Shown piece after piece: positions 50,944 through 59,844 of a stretch of DNA of 64,000 bases. Under the pieces are notes generated by a model that worked only from the letters and a program-made list of their open reading frames with translations, did not search any database and was not told the DNA's origin. Numbering within the stretch: the first letter of the stretch is position 1; each line of letters begins with the position of its first letter. The stretch is taken from positions 7,316,001-7,380,000 of the forward strand of contig NZ_CP107796.1 in NCBI RefSeq assembly GCF_036345995.1, written 5' to 3'. A program made the position numbers and the translations under genes. The DNA is from Streptomyces sp. NBC_00557. GTDB lineage: Bacteria > Actinomycetota > Actinomycetes > Streptomycetales > Streptomycetaceae.

Positions 50944-51120
50944 GCGAGCAGCACCTCGGAACGGCGTTCCCGGACCCACCACCGTGCTCCGTCCGCCGCT
51001 GATCACCGCAAGCACGGCCGCCGGGCGGTACGCCCTGCGCGGCCGGACGCCCCGCACCTCCGCCCGCGCCGGCGCGTGACCCGCGTACCGGCCGGACCCG
51101 ACCCATCGACACAGGCAGTG

Positions 51121-52137
51121 ATGTACAGCAGCTCCCTCGCCGACGCACCCGTCATACGCGAACCCCTCCACGCTCCCGTCGCCCACCTCGTCCGCGGCGG
51201 AGTCGTCGAAGGCATCCACTACGGCTCCGTCGTCGTCCTCGGCGCCGACGGCCGGGTGGAGTTGCAGCTCGGCGACATCGAGGCCGCCTTCTACCCGCGC
51301 TCGGCCGTCAAGCCCCTCCAGGCCGTGGCCATGCTGCGCGCCGGACTGCCGCTCGACGGCCCACTGCTGTCGCTGGCCGCCGCCAGCCACTCCGGCGAGG
51401 ACCGCCACCTCGCCGGCACCCGGCGCATCCTCGACCTCGCCGGGCTCACCGAGGACGACCTGCGCAACGTCCCCGACCTGCCGTACGACCCGGTCGTGCG
51501 GGACGACTGGATCCGCGCGGGCCGGGGCCCCTCCCGGCTCGCCCAGAACTGCTCCGGCAAGCACGCGGCCATGCTGTGGACCGCCCGGCTGAACGGCTGG
51601 TCCCTGCCGGACTACCTCGACCCGCAGCACCCGCTCCAGCAGACGATCCGGGAGACCGTCGAGGACCTCACCGGGCAGCGGGTCGCCCGGGTCACCGTGG
51701 ACGGCTGCGGCGCGCCGCTGTTCTCCCTCTCCCTGCACGGCCTGGCCCGCGCCCTCTCCCGGATCGCGTCGGCCGCGCCCGGCACGCCGGAGGCGCAGGT
51801 CGCCGACGCGATGCGGGCCCACCCCGAGATGGCCTCCGGCGCCCGCCGTGACGTGGCCGCGCTGATGCGGGCCGTGCCGGGGCTGCTCGCCAAGGACGGC
51901 TTCGAGGGCGTGCAGGTCGCCGCGCTGCCCGACGGCCGGGCCGTCGCCGTGAAGATCGCCGACGGGGCGAACCGGGCACGGATTCCCGTGGCGGCGGCTG
52001 CGCTCGCGCGCGCGGGCGTCGACCCCGCGCTGCTGACCGAGTTCGCGGGGGAGCCGCTGCTGGGTGGCGGGGAGCCGGTGGGGTGCGTGCGGGCCGTGCG
52101 CGCCCTGGACCCCGTGTCCGAGCCCGCATGCGCGTAG
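51121..52137 (+). CDS. Asparaginase (Rhizobium etli type II, PF06089 family)
   Basis: 338 aa from the ATG at 51121 (an upstream GTG at 51076 is open). Family hallmarks: AAFYPRSAVKPLQAVAML with the Ser/Lys pair, LAAASHSGEDRHLAGT, LAQNCSGKHAAMLWTARL with Cys and Lys, and TVDGCGAPLFSLSLHG. It hydrolyses L-asparagine to aspartate and ammonia by a mechanism unlike classical asparaginases. Followed 65 nt later by aspartase, which uses its product. Confidence 0.92.
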   Translation: MYSSSLADAPVIREPLHAPVAHLVRGGVVEGIHYGSVVVLGADGRVELQLGDIEAAFYPRSAVKPLQAVAMLRAGLPLDGPLLSLAAASHSGEDRHLAGTRRILDLAGLTEDDLRNVPDLPYDPVVRDDWIRAGRGPSRLAQNCSGKHAAMLWTARLNGWSLPDYLDPQHPLQQTIRETVEDLTGQRVARVTVDGCGAPLFSLSLHGLARALSRIASAAPGTPEAQVADAMRAHPEMASGARRDVAALMRAVPGLLAKDGFEGVQVAALPDGRAVAVKIADGANRARIPVAAAALARAGVDPALLTEFAGEPLLGGGEPVGCVRAVRALDPVSEPACA

Positions 52138-52202
52138 CTCGCCGCCCCGCGCCCTTTCCGGGGCCTGCTCACCCACCCCTTCACCAGGAAGCCCTCACCC
52201 TC

Positions 52203-53615
52203 ATGACCGCCGCCGCCACCCGCACCGAACACGACCTCCTCGGCGACCGTGACGTACCCGCCGACGCGTACTGGGGTGTGCACACCCTGCGCGCGACGGA
52301 GAACTTCGCCATCACCGGCACCCCGATCTCCGCCTACCCGCATCTGATCGACGCCCTGGCCGCCGTCAAGGAGGCCGCCGCACTCGCCAACGAGGAACTC
52401 GGCCTGCTGGCGCCCCGGAAGGCGCGCGCGATCGTCGCCGCCTGCCAGGAGATCCGCGCGGGCAAGCTGCACGACCAGTTCGTCGTCGACGTCATCCAGG
52501 GCGGCGCCGGCACCTCCACCAACATGAACGCCAACGAGGTCGTGGCGAACCGCGCGCTGGAACTGCTCGGCCACGCCAAGGGGGAGTACGCCTATCTGCA
52601 CCCCAATGAGGACGTCAACCTGAGCCAGTCCACCAACGACGTGTATCCGACCGCCGTCAAGATAGCGACGGCCTTCGCGGTACGTGGACTGCTCAAGGCG
52701 ATGGCCGTCCTGCAGGACGCGTTCGCCCGCAAGGCCGTCGAGTTCCGTGACGTGCTCAAGATGGGCCGTACACAGTTGCAGGACGCCGTGCCGATGACGC
52801 TCGGTCAGGAGTTCTCCGCGTTCGCCGTCATGATCGAGGAGGACCGCAGCCGGCTCGCCGAGGCCGTCGAGCTGATCCACGAGATCAACCTCGGCGCCAC
52901 CGCCATCGGCACCGGCCTCAACGCCCCGGCCGGCTACGCCGAGTCGGCCCGCCGGCACCTGGCCGGGATCACCGGGCTGCCGCTGGTCACCGCCGCCAAC
53001 CTGGTGGAGGCCACCCAGGACTGCGGCGCCTTCGTGCAGATGTCGGGTGTGCTCAAGCGGATCGCGGTCAAGCTCTCCAAGAGCTGCAACGACCTGCGGC
53101 TGCTGTCCTCCGGCCCGCGCGCCGGACTCGGCGAGATCAACCTGCCGCCGGTGCAGGCCGGTTCGTCCATCATGCCGGGCAAGGTCAACCCGGTCATCCC
53201 CGAGGTGGTCAACCAGGTCGCCTTCGAGGTGATCGGCAACGACGTCGCCATCACCATGGCCGCCGAGGCCGGACAGCTCCAGCTGAACGCCTTCGAGCCG
53301 GTCATCCTGCACTCCCTGTCGAAGTCCGTCGCCCATCTGCGCAGGGCCTGCCTGACGCTGGCCGAGCGCTGCGTGTCCGGCATCACCGCCAACACCGAGC
53401 GGCTGCGGGCGAGCGTGGAGAACTCCATCGGCCTGGTCACCGCGCTCAACCCGCACATCGGGTACACCGCCGCCACCGAGATCGCCAAGGAGGCCCTCGC
53501 CACCGGCCGGGGCGTGGCCGAACTCGTCCTGGACAAGGGCCTGCTGCCCGCCGAGCGGCTGGCCGGCCTGCTGCGCCCCGAGGTCGTCGCCGGCAGCGGG
53601 GCGCCGACCACCTGA
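52203..53615 (+). CDS. aspA: Aspartate ammonia-lyase
   Basis: 470 aa. Fumarase/aspartase superfamily: GVHTLRATENFAITGTPIS, GGAGTSTNMNANEVVANRAL, ATQDCGAFVQMSGVLKRIA and the signature GSSIMPGKVNPVIPEVVNQV with the catalytic Ser. The opening DVPADAYWGVHTLRATENF is aspartase-like rather than fumarase-like. Converts aspartate to fumarate and ammonia, continuing the asparaginase step. The ribosome binding site is weak (AGGAAG, far upstream). Confidence 0.95.
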   Translation: MTAAATRTEHDLLGDRDVPADAYWGVHTLRATENFAITGTPISAYPHLIDALAAVKEAAALANEELGLLAPRKARAIVAACQEIRAGKLHDQFVVDVIQGGAGTSTNMNANEVVANRALELLGHAKGEYAYLHPNEDVNLSQSTNDVYPTAVKIATAFAVRGLLKAMAVLQDAFARKAVEFRDVLKMGRTQLQDAVPMTLGQEFSAFAVMIEEDRSRLAEAVELIHEINLGATAIGTGLNAPAGYAESARRHLAGITGLPLVTAANLVEATQDCGAFVQMSGVLKRIAVKLSKSCNDLRLLSSGPRAGLGEINLPPVQAGSSIMPGKVNPVIPEVVNQVAFEVIGNDVAITMAAEAGQLQLNAFEPVILHSLSKSVAHLRRACLTLAERCVSGITANTERLRASVENSIGLVTALNPHIGYTAATEIAKEALATGRGVAELVLDKGLLPAERLAGLLRPEVVAGSGAPTT

Positions 53616-53679
53616 CCTGCGGTAACAGGCGGATATCGGCCCTGGTGCGAGTGGGCTCCGGGGCCGGTCCGGAGGCACA

Positions 53680-54618
53680 ATGGTGATCATGACAACGACG
53701 TCGTCCCTCACCTTCCTGCCGGTCCTGGAGCGCATCGCCGAGGAGATGGAGCGCACCCCCGGCCGCGGCCGGGCCGCCGACTACATCCCGGCCCTCGCCG
53801 CCTGCGACCCGCGCCGCTTCGGCATGGCCGTCGCCGAGCTGGACGGCACGGTGTACGGGGTGGGGGAGTGGCGCGAGCCGTTCTCCACGCAGTCCATCAC
53901 GAAGGTCTTCACCCTCGCTCTGGACCTGGCCCGCGAGGGCGACGAACTCTGGGAGCACGTGGGCCGCGAGCCCTCCGGCAACCCCTTCAACTCCCTGGTC
54001 CAGCTGGAGTACGAGAACGGCATCCCGCGGAACCCCTTCATCAACGCGGGCGCCCTCGTCGTCACCGACCGCCTCCAGACCCGTACCGGAGACGCGGCGG
54101 GTGAGCTGCTGGCGTTTCTGCGCGCCGAGAGCGGCAACGCCTCCCTGGACTTCGACCAGGAGGTCGCCGCCTCCGAGAGCGCGCACGGCGACCGCAACGC
54201 CGCCCTCGCCCACTTCATGGCGTCCTACGGCAACATCGACAACGACGTGCCCGTCCTGCTCGGCCAGTACTTCCGGCAGTGCTCCATCCGGGCGTCCTGC
54301 GCCGACCTCGCCCTCGCCGCCGGCTTCCTGGCCCGGCACGGCATCCGCGCCGACGGCGGCCGGCTGCTCACCCGCAGCCAGGCCAAACAGGTCAACGCGG
54401 TGATGCTGACCTGCGGGACGTACGACGCGGCCGGGGACTTCGCCTACCGCGTGGGACTCCCCGGCAAGAGCGGGGTCGGCGGCGGGATCATCGCGGTCGT
54501 ACCGGGCCGGTGCACGCTGTGCGTGTGGAGCCCGGGCCTGGACGAGCGCGGCAACTCGGTGGCCGGCGTGGCCGCGCTCGACCGGTTCACCACGCTGACC
54601 GGGCTCTCGGTGTTCTGA
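53680..54618 (+). CDS. glsA: Glutaminase (GlsA family)
   Basis: 312 aa. Serine-dependent glutaminase: REPFSTQSITKVFTLALDLA with the SxxK catalytic motif, NPFINAGALVVTDRL, FRQCSIRASCADLALAAGFL and GLPGKSGVGGGIIAVVPG. Makes glutamate and ammonia from glutamine. GGAGG sits 4 nt before the ATG at 53680, so the GTG at 53683 or ATG at 53689 could also be used. Last of the amino-acid-degrading group. Confidence 0.95.
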   Translation: MVIMTTTSSLTFLPVLERIAEEMERTPGRGRAADYIPALAACDPRRFGMAVAELDGTVYGVGEWREPFSTQSITKVFTLALDLAREGDELWEHVGREPSGNPFNSLVQLEYENGIPRNPFINAGALVVTDRLQTRTGDAAGELLAFLRAESGNASLDFDQEVAASESAHGDRNAALAHFMASYGNIDNDVPVLLGQYFRQCSIRASCADLALAAGFLARHGIRADGGRLLTRSQAKQVNAVMLTCGTYDAAGDFAYRVGLPGKSGVGGGIIAVVPGRCTLCVWSPGLDERGNSVAGVAALDRFTTLTGLSVF

Positions 54619-54640
54619 CCGCTCCGGCCGCCGTGGGCCC

Positions 54641-54787
54641 TCAGTCCAGGAACTCGTGCAGCAGCACCAGCGGCCGGTGCGCGGACGCCTCGCTGTGGAG
54701 TTCGCAGTACGTCTCCAGGTCGCCGGTCCTGGTGCAGGCGGAGCTGTGCGCCACGGTGATCATGTCCGTTCCGTCGGTTGCCGTCAC
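54641..54787 (-). CDS. Possible small protein of 48 aa
   Basis: A minus-strand frame with G or C at nearly every third position, reading TDMITVAHSSACTRTGDLET and YCELHSEASAHRPLVLLHEF before TGA. Starts considered: GTG at 54787 and an internal ATG. The family is not recognised; it may be a genuine short gene or the tail of a lost one. Convergent with glsA. Confidence 0.4.
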   Translation of the reverse strand: MTATDGTDMITVAHSSACTRTGDLETYCELHSEASAHRPLVLLHEFLD

Positions 54788-54905
54788 AGAGGTGACCCTG
54801 CGGACGCCCGGAAGGCATCGTCGCTCACACGCCGGTCACGTGCGGGCCGCCCGCCGGTGACTGGAGCGTCGTCTTCCGGCCACCCGGCGTTGACACGCTG
54901 CCCGA

Positions 54906-56318
54906 GTGTTGGCCATGGCGTTCCCCGTCGATCTCCGCCGCTGCCAGGTGCTCGGGCTGGCCGGCACCGCATGTCTCGCGCTCGGCGGTGAGACGGCCGG
55001 CGCCCTGCCCGTGAGGGACCTGCTGGCGCCCGCCTCGGCGCAGGCGGCGCTCGGTGTCGTCGGGGTGTACTTCGGTGTCGTCCTGCTGACGGCGGCCTGG
55101 CTGCTCCTCGGCCGCCTGGTGCGCGGCCCGCAGCCGCCCGCTCCGCGCGCCCTGCTGCTGGTGCTCGCGGTGTGGGCGGCGCCGCTGCTGCTCGCACCGC
55201 CGCTGTTCAGCCGGGACGTCTACAGCTATCTCGCGCAGGGAGCCATGGTCGACGCCCACATGGACGTCTACACCCAGGGGCCCGCCCAGCTCGGCGGCCC
55301 GCTCGCCGACGAGGTGGCCCCGATGTGGCGGCACACCGGCGCCCCCTACGGTCCCGCCTTCCTCGCCCTGGCCTCCGCGCTGTCCGGCCTGACCCACGGC
55401 CGGCTGCCCGCCGGTCTGCTCGGCATGCGCCTGGTCGCCCTGCTCGGGGTGGCCCTGATGGCGGTGGCGCTGCCCCGCCTCGCCCGGCACAGCGGCGCCG
55501 ACCCGGCCGCCGCCCTCTGGCTCGGCGCCCTCAACCCGCTGGTGCTGCTGCACCTGGTCGCGGGCGCCCACAACGACGCCCTGATGCTCGGCCTGCTGGG
55601 ACTCGGCCTGGTCGCCGCCCGCGGGGACCGGCCCGCAGGCGGTGTCCTCGGAGCCGTCCTCGTCACCCTGGCCGCCCTGGTCAAGGCGCCGGCCGCGCTC
55701 GGTCTGCTCGCGGTCGTGGCCCTTGGGATCCGCTCCGGCCGCCGCCCGCTGCCGGCCGTCCTGAGCGCGGCGGCCGCGTCCGCCGTGACGACGGTCGCCG
55801 CCACGGCCGTCGCCGGCACCGGCTACGGCTGGATCGGCGCCCTGAACACCCCCGTCTCCCCGCACAACTGGGCCCTGACCAGCCTGCTCGGCCGCGCCAC
55901 CGGCGCCCTGCTGGCACACCTCGGCAGCAGCCTGGCCCCACTGGCCGTGCCCGCCTGGCATGTGCTCGGCCTCGCCGCGACCACCGTGGCCGTGGCGCTG
56001 ATATGGCTGCGGACGCGCGTCAGACCCGTGTACGCACTCGGCCTCAGCCTGCTCACGGTCGCCGTGCTCGGCCCCGCCATCCGCCCCTGGTACGTGCTGT
56101 GGGGCCTGTTCCTCATCGCCGCCGCCGCGCCCAGTACCTCGGTACGGCACCGGGTCGCGGCCCTGGCGGGCGTCCTCGCCCTCGCCGTACTGCCGAGCGG
56201 CGGCCCGGCCGACCCCGGCCAGCTGGTGCTCGCCGTCTCCGGCGGGGTGCTCGGCGTGGTCGTCCTGTGGCAGGCACACCAGGCGGCCCAGGCCCCGGCG
56301 CCGGGACGCATGGCGTGA
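54906..56318 (+). CDS. Polyprenol-phosphate-mannose-dependent mannosyltransferase (MptB-like)
   Basis: 470 aa, about twelve membrane helices. PPLFSRDVYSYLAQGAMVDA, the acidic loop motif of GT-C enzymes, and TGAPYGPAFLALAS, ALNPLVLLHLVAGAHNDALM with the HNDA motif, and AIRPWYVLWGLFLIAAA match MptB-type alpha-1,6-mannosyltransferases of mycobacterial lipoglycan pathways. Probably builds a wall or lipid-linked glycan. Starts with GTG at 54906 or ATG at 54915. Ends in a GTGA overlap with the next glycosyltransferase. Confidence 0.85.
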   Translation: MLAMAFPVDLRRCQVLGLAGTACLALGGETAGALPVRDLLAPASAQAALGVVGVYFGVVLLTAAWLLLGRLVRGPQPPAPRALLLVLAVWAAPLLLAPPLFSRDVYSYLAQGAMVDAHMDVYTQGPAQLGGPLADEVAPMWRHTGAPYGPAFLALASALSGLTHGRLPAGLLGMRLVALLGVALMAVALPRLARHSGADPAAALWLGALNPLVLLHLVAGAHNDALMLGLLGLGLVAARGDRPAGGVLGAVLVTLAALVKAPAALGLLAVVALGIRSGRRPLPAVLSAAAASAVTTVAATAVAGTGYGWIGALNTPVSPHNWALTSLLGRATGALLAHLGSSLAPLAVPAWHVLGLAATTVAVALIWLRTRVRPVYALGLSLLTVAVLGPAIRPWYVLWGLFLIAAAAPSTSVRHRVAALAGVLALAVLPSGGPADPGQLVLAVSGGVLGVVVLWQAHQAAQAPAPGRMA

Positions 56319-57703
56319 GCGGGCCGCGCACGACCGGGGGCCGGCTGCTGCTGGTCCTCGCCCTCGCCGCCGCCGTGACGGTGTTCACCGCCACCGTGCC
56401 GCTGCTGCGCGGCTTCTTCGACCTGCGCGTCTACTACGGCACCGTGCACACCTGGGTGCACCACGGCGGCCGGATCTACGACTACCGGGTGCCGGGCACC
56501 TCCTACGGCTTCACCTACCCGCCGTTCGCGGCGCTCGTCATGCTGCCGCTGGCCCCGCTCGGCCGGACCTCCGCGATCGTGGCCTCCCTGCTGGTCAACC
56601 TGGCCGCCCTGGCGGTGGTCCTGCGGATCCTCGCCGGGCCCGGCTGGCGGCGGCACGGCTGGTACCGCTGGTCGCTGTGCCTGTGCCTGCTCGCCCTGTT
56701 CGAGCCGCTGCGGGACACCTTCAGCTTCGGCCAGGTCAACCTGGTGCTACTCGCCCTCGTCCTCGGCGACTGCCTGCTGCTCGCGACCGGCCGGGAGCGC
56801 TGGGCGGGTGCCGGGACCGGGCTCGCCGCCGCGGTGAAGCTCACGCCCGCCCTGTTCATCGGACTGCTGCTGCTCGCCGGGCGCCGCCGGGCGGCGGGCG
56901 TGGCGACGGCCGTCGCCCTCGCGGCGACCGGGCTGGCCGCCTGGGCCGACCCGGGGGCCTCCCGGTTCTACTGGACCGAGGCGCTCTGGGACACCGGCCG
57001 GGTGGGCCGGCTGGACTATGTGTCGAACCAGTCGCTCCAGGGCGTGCTGGCCCGCCTCGGCGAGCCGGGCCGCCCGCTGTGGGCGACGGCGGTGCTGCTG
57101 ACCCTGTGCGTCTGGGCGTGGCGGGCGCGCAGGGCGGTACGGGCCGGCGACCCGGCGGCGGCCTTCGCGCTCACCGGGGCGGCGGCCTGCCTGGTCAGCC
57201 CCATCACCTGGGTGCACCACCTGGTGTGGCTGCTGCCGTCCTTCGCGGTGCTGCTGCGCGCCGGGCGCCCGCGGATCGCGGGCGCCCTGTTCGCCGTACT
57301 CTGCACGAGCGTGGTCTGGCTGTGGTTCGACGACGCGTCCGGCATCGGCGGCTTCCTGGGCAGCAACACCTACACCTGGATCACGCTGGGCCTGCTCCTG
57401 GGCCTGCCGGCCGGTCAGTCGCGCGGCGCCCGGCTGCCCCTGGCCCGCAGGGTCAGCATCAGCGCCACGGTGCCCACCCCGAGCCCCGAGAGTCCGGCGG
57501 CGACGGCGGTGGCCGACCAGCCCGAGTCGTCGGCCGCCGGCGACGCGGCCGCGGCCACCGGTGTGGTCACCGACGCCGGGCGGGACCTCACGACGCGCAG
57601 CCCGTCCAGCGAGCCGACCGGGTCCACCCGGCCCGCCGCCGCGAAGCCCCAGTCGAGCAGCTTGCGCGCCTCCTGGTACACGGCGAACCCGCCGCCGGCC
57701 TGA
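56315..57703 (+). CDS. GT87-family mannosyltransferase, C-terminus overlapping dacC-type gene antisense
   Basis: 462 aa from the GTG at 56315 (GTGA coupling). GT-C polytopic enzyme: FDLRVYYGTVHTWVHHGGRI, GTSYGFTYPPFAALVMLPLA, FSFGQVNLVLLALVLGDCLL, AAVKLTPALFIGLLLLAG and SPITWVHHLVWLLPSFAVLL are the usual alpha-1,2-mannosyltransferase (DUF2029) features. The membrane part ends near GLLLGLPAG (57415); the remaining 95 residues, Ser/Thr/Pro/Ala rich, are the antisense of the carboxypeptidase 3' end. The normal stop seems to have been lost, giving a 289-nt convergent overlap. Confidence 0.85.
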   Translation: MSGPRTTGGRLLLVLALAAAVTVFTATVPLLRGFFDLRVYYGTVHTWVHHGGRIYDYRVPGTSYGFTYPPFAALVMLPLAPLGRTSAIVASLLVNLAALAVVLRILAGPGWRRHGWYRWSLCLCLLALFEPLRDTFSFGQVNLVLLALVLGDCLLLATGRERWAGAGTGLAAAVKLTPALFIGLLLLAGRRRAAGVATAVALAATGLAAWADPGASRFYWTEALWDTGRVGRLDYVSNQSLQGVLARLGEPGRPLWATAVLLTLCVWAWRARRAVRAGDPAAAFALTGAAACLVSPITWVHHLVWLLPSFAVLLRAGRPRIAGALFAVLCTSVVWLWFDDASGIGGFLGSNTYTWITLGLLLGLPAGQSRGARLPLARRVSISATVPTPSPESPAATAVADQPESSAAGDAAAATGVVTDAGRDLTTRSPSSEPTGSTRPAAAKPQSSSLRASWYTANPPPA

Positions 57704-58596
57704 GGGTTCATCACGGTCACCACGAGTGTGCGCCCACCCCGGTGGGCCGCGGCCACCAGGGTGTTGCCCGCCTTGGTGGTGTAGCCGTTCTTGATGCCGA
57801 TCAGCCCCGGATACTTCGCCACCCCGTTGGCGCCCGTCAGCAGCCGGTTGGTGTTCCGGATGCCGTACGACTGGCCGTCACCGGGGAAATGCGCCTCGGC
57901 GGTGGAGCAGTAGCGGGCGAAGTCGGGGTTGCGCAGGCCCTCCCGGCCGAAGACGGCCAGGTCGAAGGCGGAGGACACCTGGCCGTCGGCGTCGTAGCCG
58001 TCGGGGGAGACCACATGGGTGTCCAGGGCGCCGAGCGCACGCGCCTTGTCCTGCATCCGCCTGGCCGTGGTGTGCCAGCCGCCGTTCAGCGCGGCGAGCA
58101 CGTGCACGGCGTCGTTGCCGGAGCTGAGGAAGACACCGCGCCACAGGTCGGCCACCTGGTAGGAGAGCCCTTCCTTGACGCCGACCAGGCTGCTGCCCTC
58201 GCCGATGCCCGCGAGTTCGGCGTTGCTCACGGTGTGCCGCATCGTCGAGGGCAGGGAGGGCATCACGGTGACCGCGAACAGGGTCTTCAGCGTGCTCGCC
58301 GGCGGCAGCTTGCGGTGCGCGGAACTCGCGGCCAGCACACTGCCGCTGCCGGCGTCGGCCACCACCCAGGACAGCGCCGACACCTGAGGGACCTCGGGCG
58401 CGTCCCGGTGCGGGCGGACCTGGACGCCGGAGCGGTAGAGCAGGGACGGCGCGGGCATCGCCGCTCCCGGGCCGGGCGGTGCGGGGGCTCCGGCACGGGG
58501 GCCGGCGGAGGCGGTGGCCGGCGTGAGCGCCAGCACGCCCGCCACGCACAGGGAACAGGCCGTCGCGGCCACCCGATGAGAAAGTCCGGTGATCAT
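57415..58596 (-). CDS. D-alanyl-D-alanine carboxypeptidase (S11)
   Basis: 393 aa. Signal peptide (VAATACSLCVAGVLALTPAT), penicillin-binding motifs SxxK in PPASTLKTLFAVTV, SGN in FLSSGNDAVHVLAAL, and K-N-G in LIGIKNGYTTKAGNTL where most members have KTG. The chain ends in a membrane anchor (TAVAAGLSGLGVGTVALML) and a basic tail. It trims peptidoglycan pentapeptides at the outer membrane face. No Shine-Dalgarno sequence at the ATG at 58596. Overlaps the GT87 gene tail-to-tail. Confidence 0.93.
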   Translation of the reverse strand: MITGLSHRVAATACSLCVAGVLALTPATASAGPRAGAPAPPGPGAAMPAPSLLYRSGVQVRPHRDAPEVPQVSALSWVVADAGSGSVLAASSAHRKLPPASTLKTLFAVTVMPSLPSTMRHTVSNAELAGIGEGSSLVGVKEGLSYQVADLWRGVFLSSGNDAVHVLAALNGGWHTTARRMQDKARALGALDTHVVSPDGYDADGQVSSAFDLAVFGREGLRNPDFARYCSTAEAHFPGDGQSYGIRNTNRLLTGANGVAKYPGLIGIKNGYTTKAGNTLVAAAHRGGRTLVVTVMNPQAGGGFAVYQEARKLLDWGFAAAGRVDPVGSLDGLRVVRSRPASVTTPVAAAASPAADDSGWSATAVAAGLSGLGVGTVALMLTLRARGSRAPRD

Positions 58597-58695
58597 ATGG
58601 TCAACGTACGAAGGGGTCGGCCGTGTCTCTCGCCGTAGCGGCCGTTCGGCGCACGCGGGTAACCCGGATGCCGGATCCCGGCCCCGGCGCCGGGC

Positions 58696-59844
58696 TCAGC
58701 CGGAGGGCAGGGTGGGCCGGATCCGCCGCAGGAAGGCGGCGTTGTCGGGCGTGGAGCGCAGCCGCTCCAGGAGGGTCTCCAGACCGGACGGGCCGCCGTC
58801 GCGGGGGCGCAGGACCCGGCGCAGGCCCTGTACGGCCGTCAGTTCGGCCGGGGTGAGCAGCAGTTCCTCGCGGCGGGTGCCGCTGGCGTCCAGGTCGACT
58901 GCCGGGAAGAGGCGCCGGGCGGCGGCTTCCCGGTCCAGGCGCAGCTCCATGTTGCCGGTGCTCTTCAGCTCCTCGAAGTAGTAGCCGTCGGCGCGGGAGC
59001 CCGTGTCCACCAGCACGGTGGCGAGGATGGTCAGCGAGCCGCCCTCCTCCGCCTGGCGGGCGGCGCCGAAGAACCGCTTGGGGCCGATCAGCGCGCCCGC
59101 GTCGACACCGCCGCTCAGAGTGCGCCCGCCGGCGGCGGAGGCGTTGTTGTGCGCACGGCACAGCCGGGTCAGCGAGTCCAGCAGGATCACGACGTCCTCG
59201 CCGGCCTCCACCCGCCGCTTGGCCCGCTCGATCACCAGCTCGGCCAGGGCGATGTGCTCCCTGGGCGCCCGGTCGAAGGTGGAGGCGTACACCTCGCCGC
59301 GCACCGAACGGCGCATCTCGGTGACCTCCTCGGGGCGCTCGTCCAGCAGCAGCACCATCAGCCGGCACTCGGGGTGGTTGCCGGCGACGGCGGCGGCGAG
59401 CTGCTGCAGCAGGACGGTCTTGCCGCTCTTCGGCGGGGCCACGATGAGCCCGCGCTGGCCCTTGCCGACCGGCGCGAACAGATCGGTGACGCGCCCGGCC
59501 GGCCCGGAGCCGGGGTGTTCCAGGCGGATGCGCTGGTGCGGGTGGAGCGGGGTGAGGTCGCGGAAGTGACGCCGGGCGCGCAGGGAAGCCGGGTCGCGTC
59601 CGTCCACGCGGGTGACCTCGGTCAGCGCGCGCCGGTCGCCCGGGACGCCTTCGACCAGGTCGCCCCTGCGCAGTCCGTGCCGCCGGATCAGGCCCGGCGG
59701 GACCTGGGGGTCGGCGGGGGAGGGCAGCAGGTGCGCGGCCCGCAGATGCCCCTTCCCCTGCGCGTCGATGTCGAGGACACCGGTGACGAGCCGGGCGGCG
59801 GGGGCCTGACGGACCGCGGGCGGGTGCTCGAGTGTGGTGGTCAT
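58696..59844 (-). CDS. Compact Rho-like transcription termination factor
   Basis: 382 aa, far shorter than the usual actinobacterial Rho with its long N-terminal insertion. The hexameric ATPase part is intact: GLIVAPPKSGKTVLLQQLA (P-loop), VLLLDERPEEVTEM, ILLDSLTRLCRAHN, GPKRFFGAARQAEEGGS, VDTGSRADGYYFEELKSTGN, DASGTRREELL. In the OB fold the E. coli DGFGFLR and DIYVSPSQIR read QGKGHLR and DPQVPPGLIR, so the aromatic RNA-contact residues (Phe62, Phe64, Tyr80 in E. coli, from memory) are Lys, His and Gln. The Q-loop Lys and the Lys after TGS are Arg. Monocistronic; AAAGGA precedes the ATG. Confidence 0.93.
   Translation of the reverse strand: MTTTLEHPPAVRQAPAARLVTGVLDIDAQGKGHLRAAHLLPSPADPQVPPGLIRRHGLRRGDLVEGVPGDRRALTEVTRVDGRDPASLRARRHFRDLTPLHPHQRIRLEHPGSGPAGRVTDLFAPVGKGQRGLIVAPPKSGKTVLLQQLAAAVAGNHPECRLMVLLLDERPEEVTEMRRSVRGEVYASTFDRAPREHIALAELVIERAKRRVEAGEDVVILLDSLTRLCRAHNNASAAGGRTLSGGVDAGALIGPKRFFGAARQAEEGGSLTILATVLVDTGSRADGYYFEELKSTGNMELRLDREAAARRLFPAVDLDASGTRREELLLTPAELTAVQGLRRVLRPRDGGPSGLETLLERLRSTPDNAAFLRRIRPTLPSG

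Noticed and set aside
50940..51002. 20-codon frame starting ATGA over the FadR stop
   Set aside because: Too short to support; it may only be a chance coupling frame.
54825..56279. Minus-strand frame rich in Gln, Gly and Glu opposite the MptB-like gene
   Set aside because: Antisense of a membrane protein with Leu/Ala codons; a common artefact in high-GC DNA.
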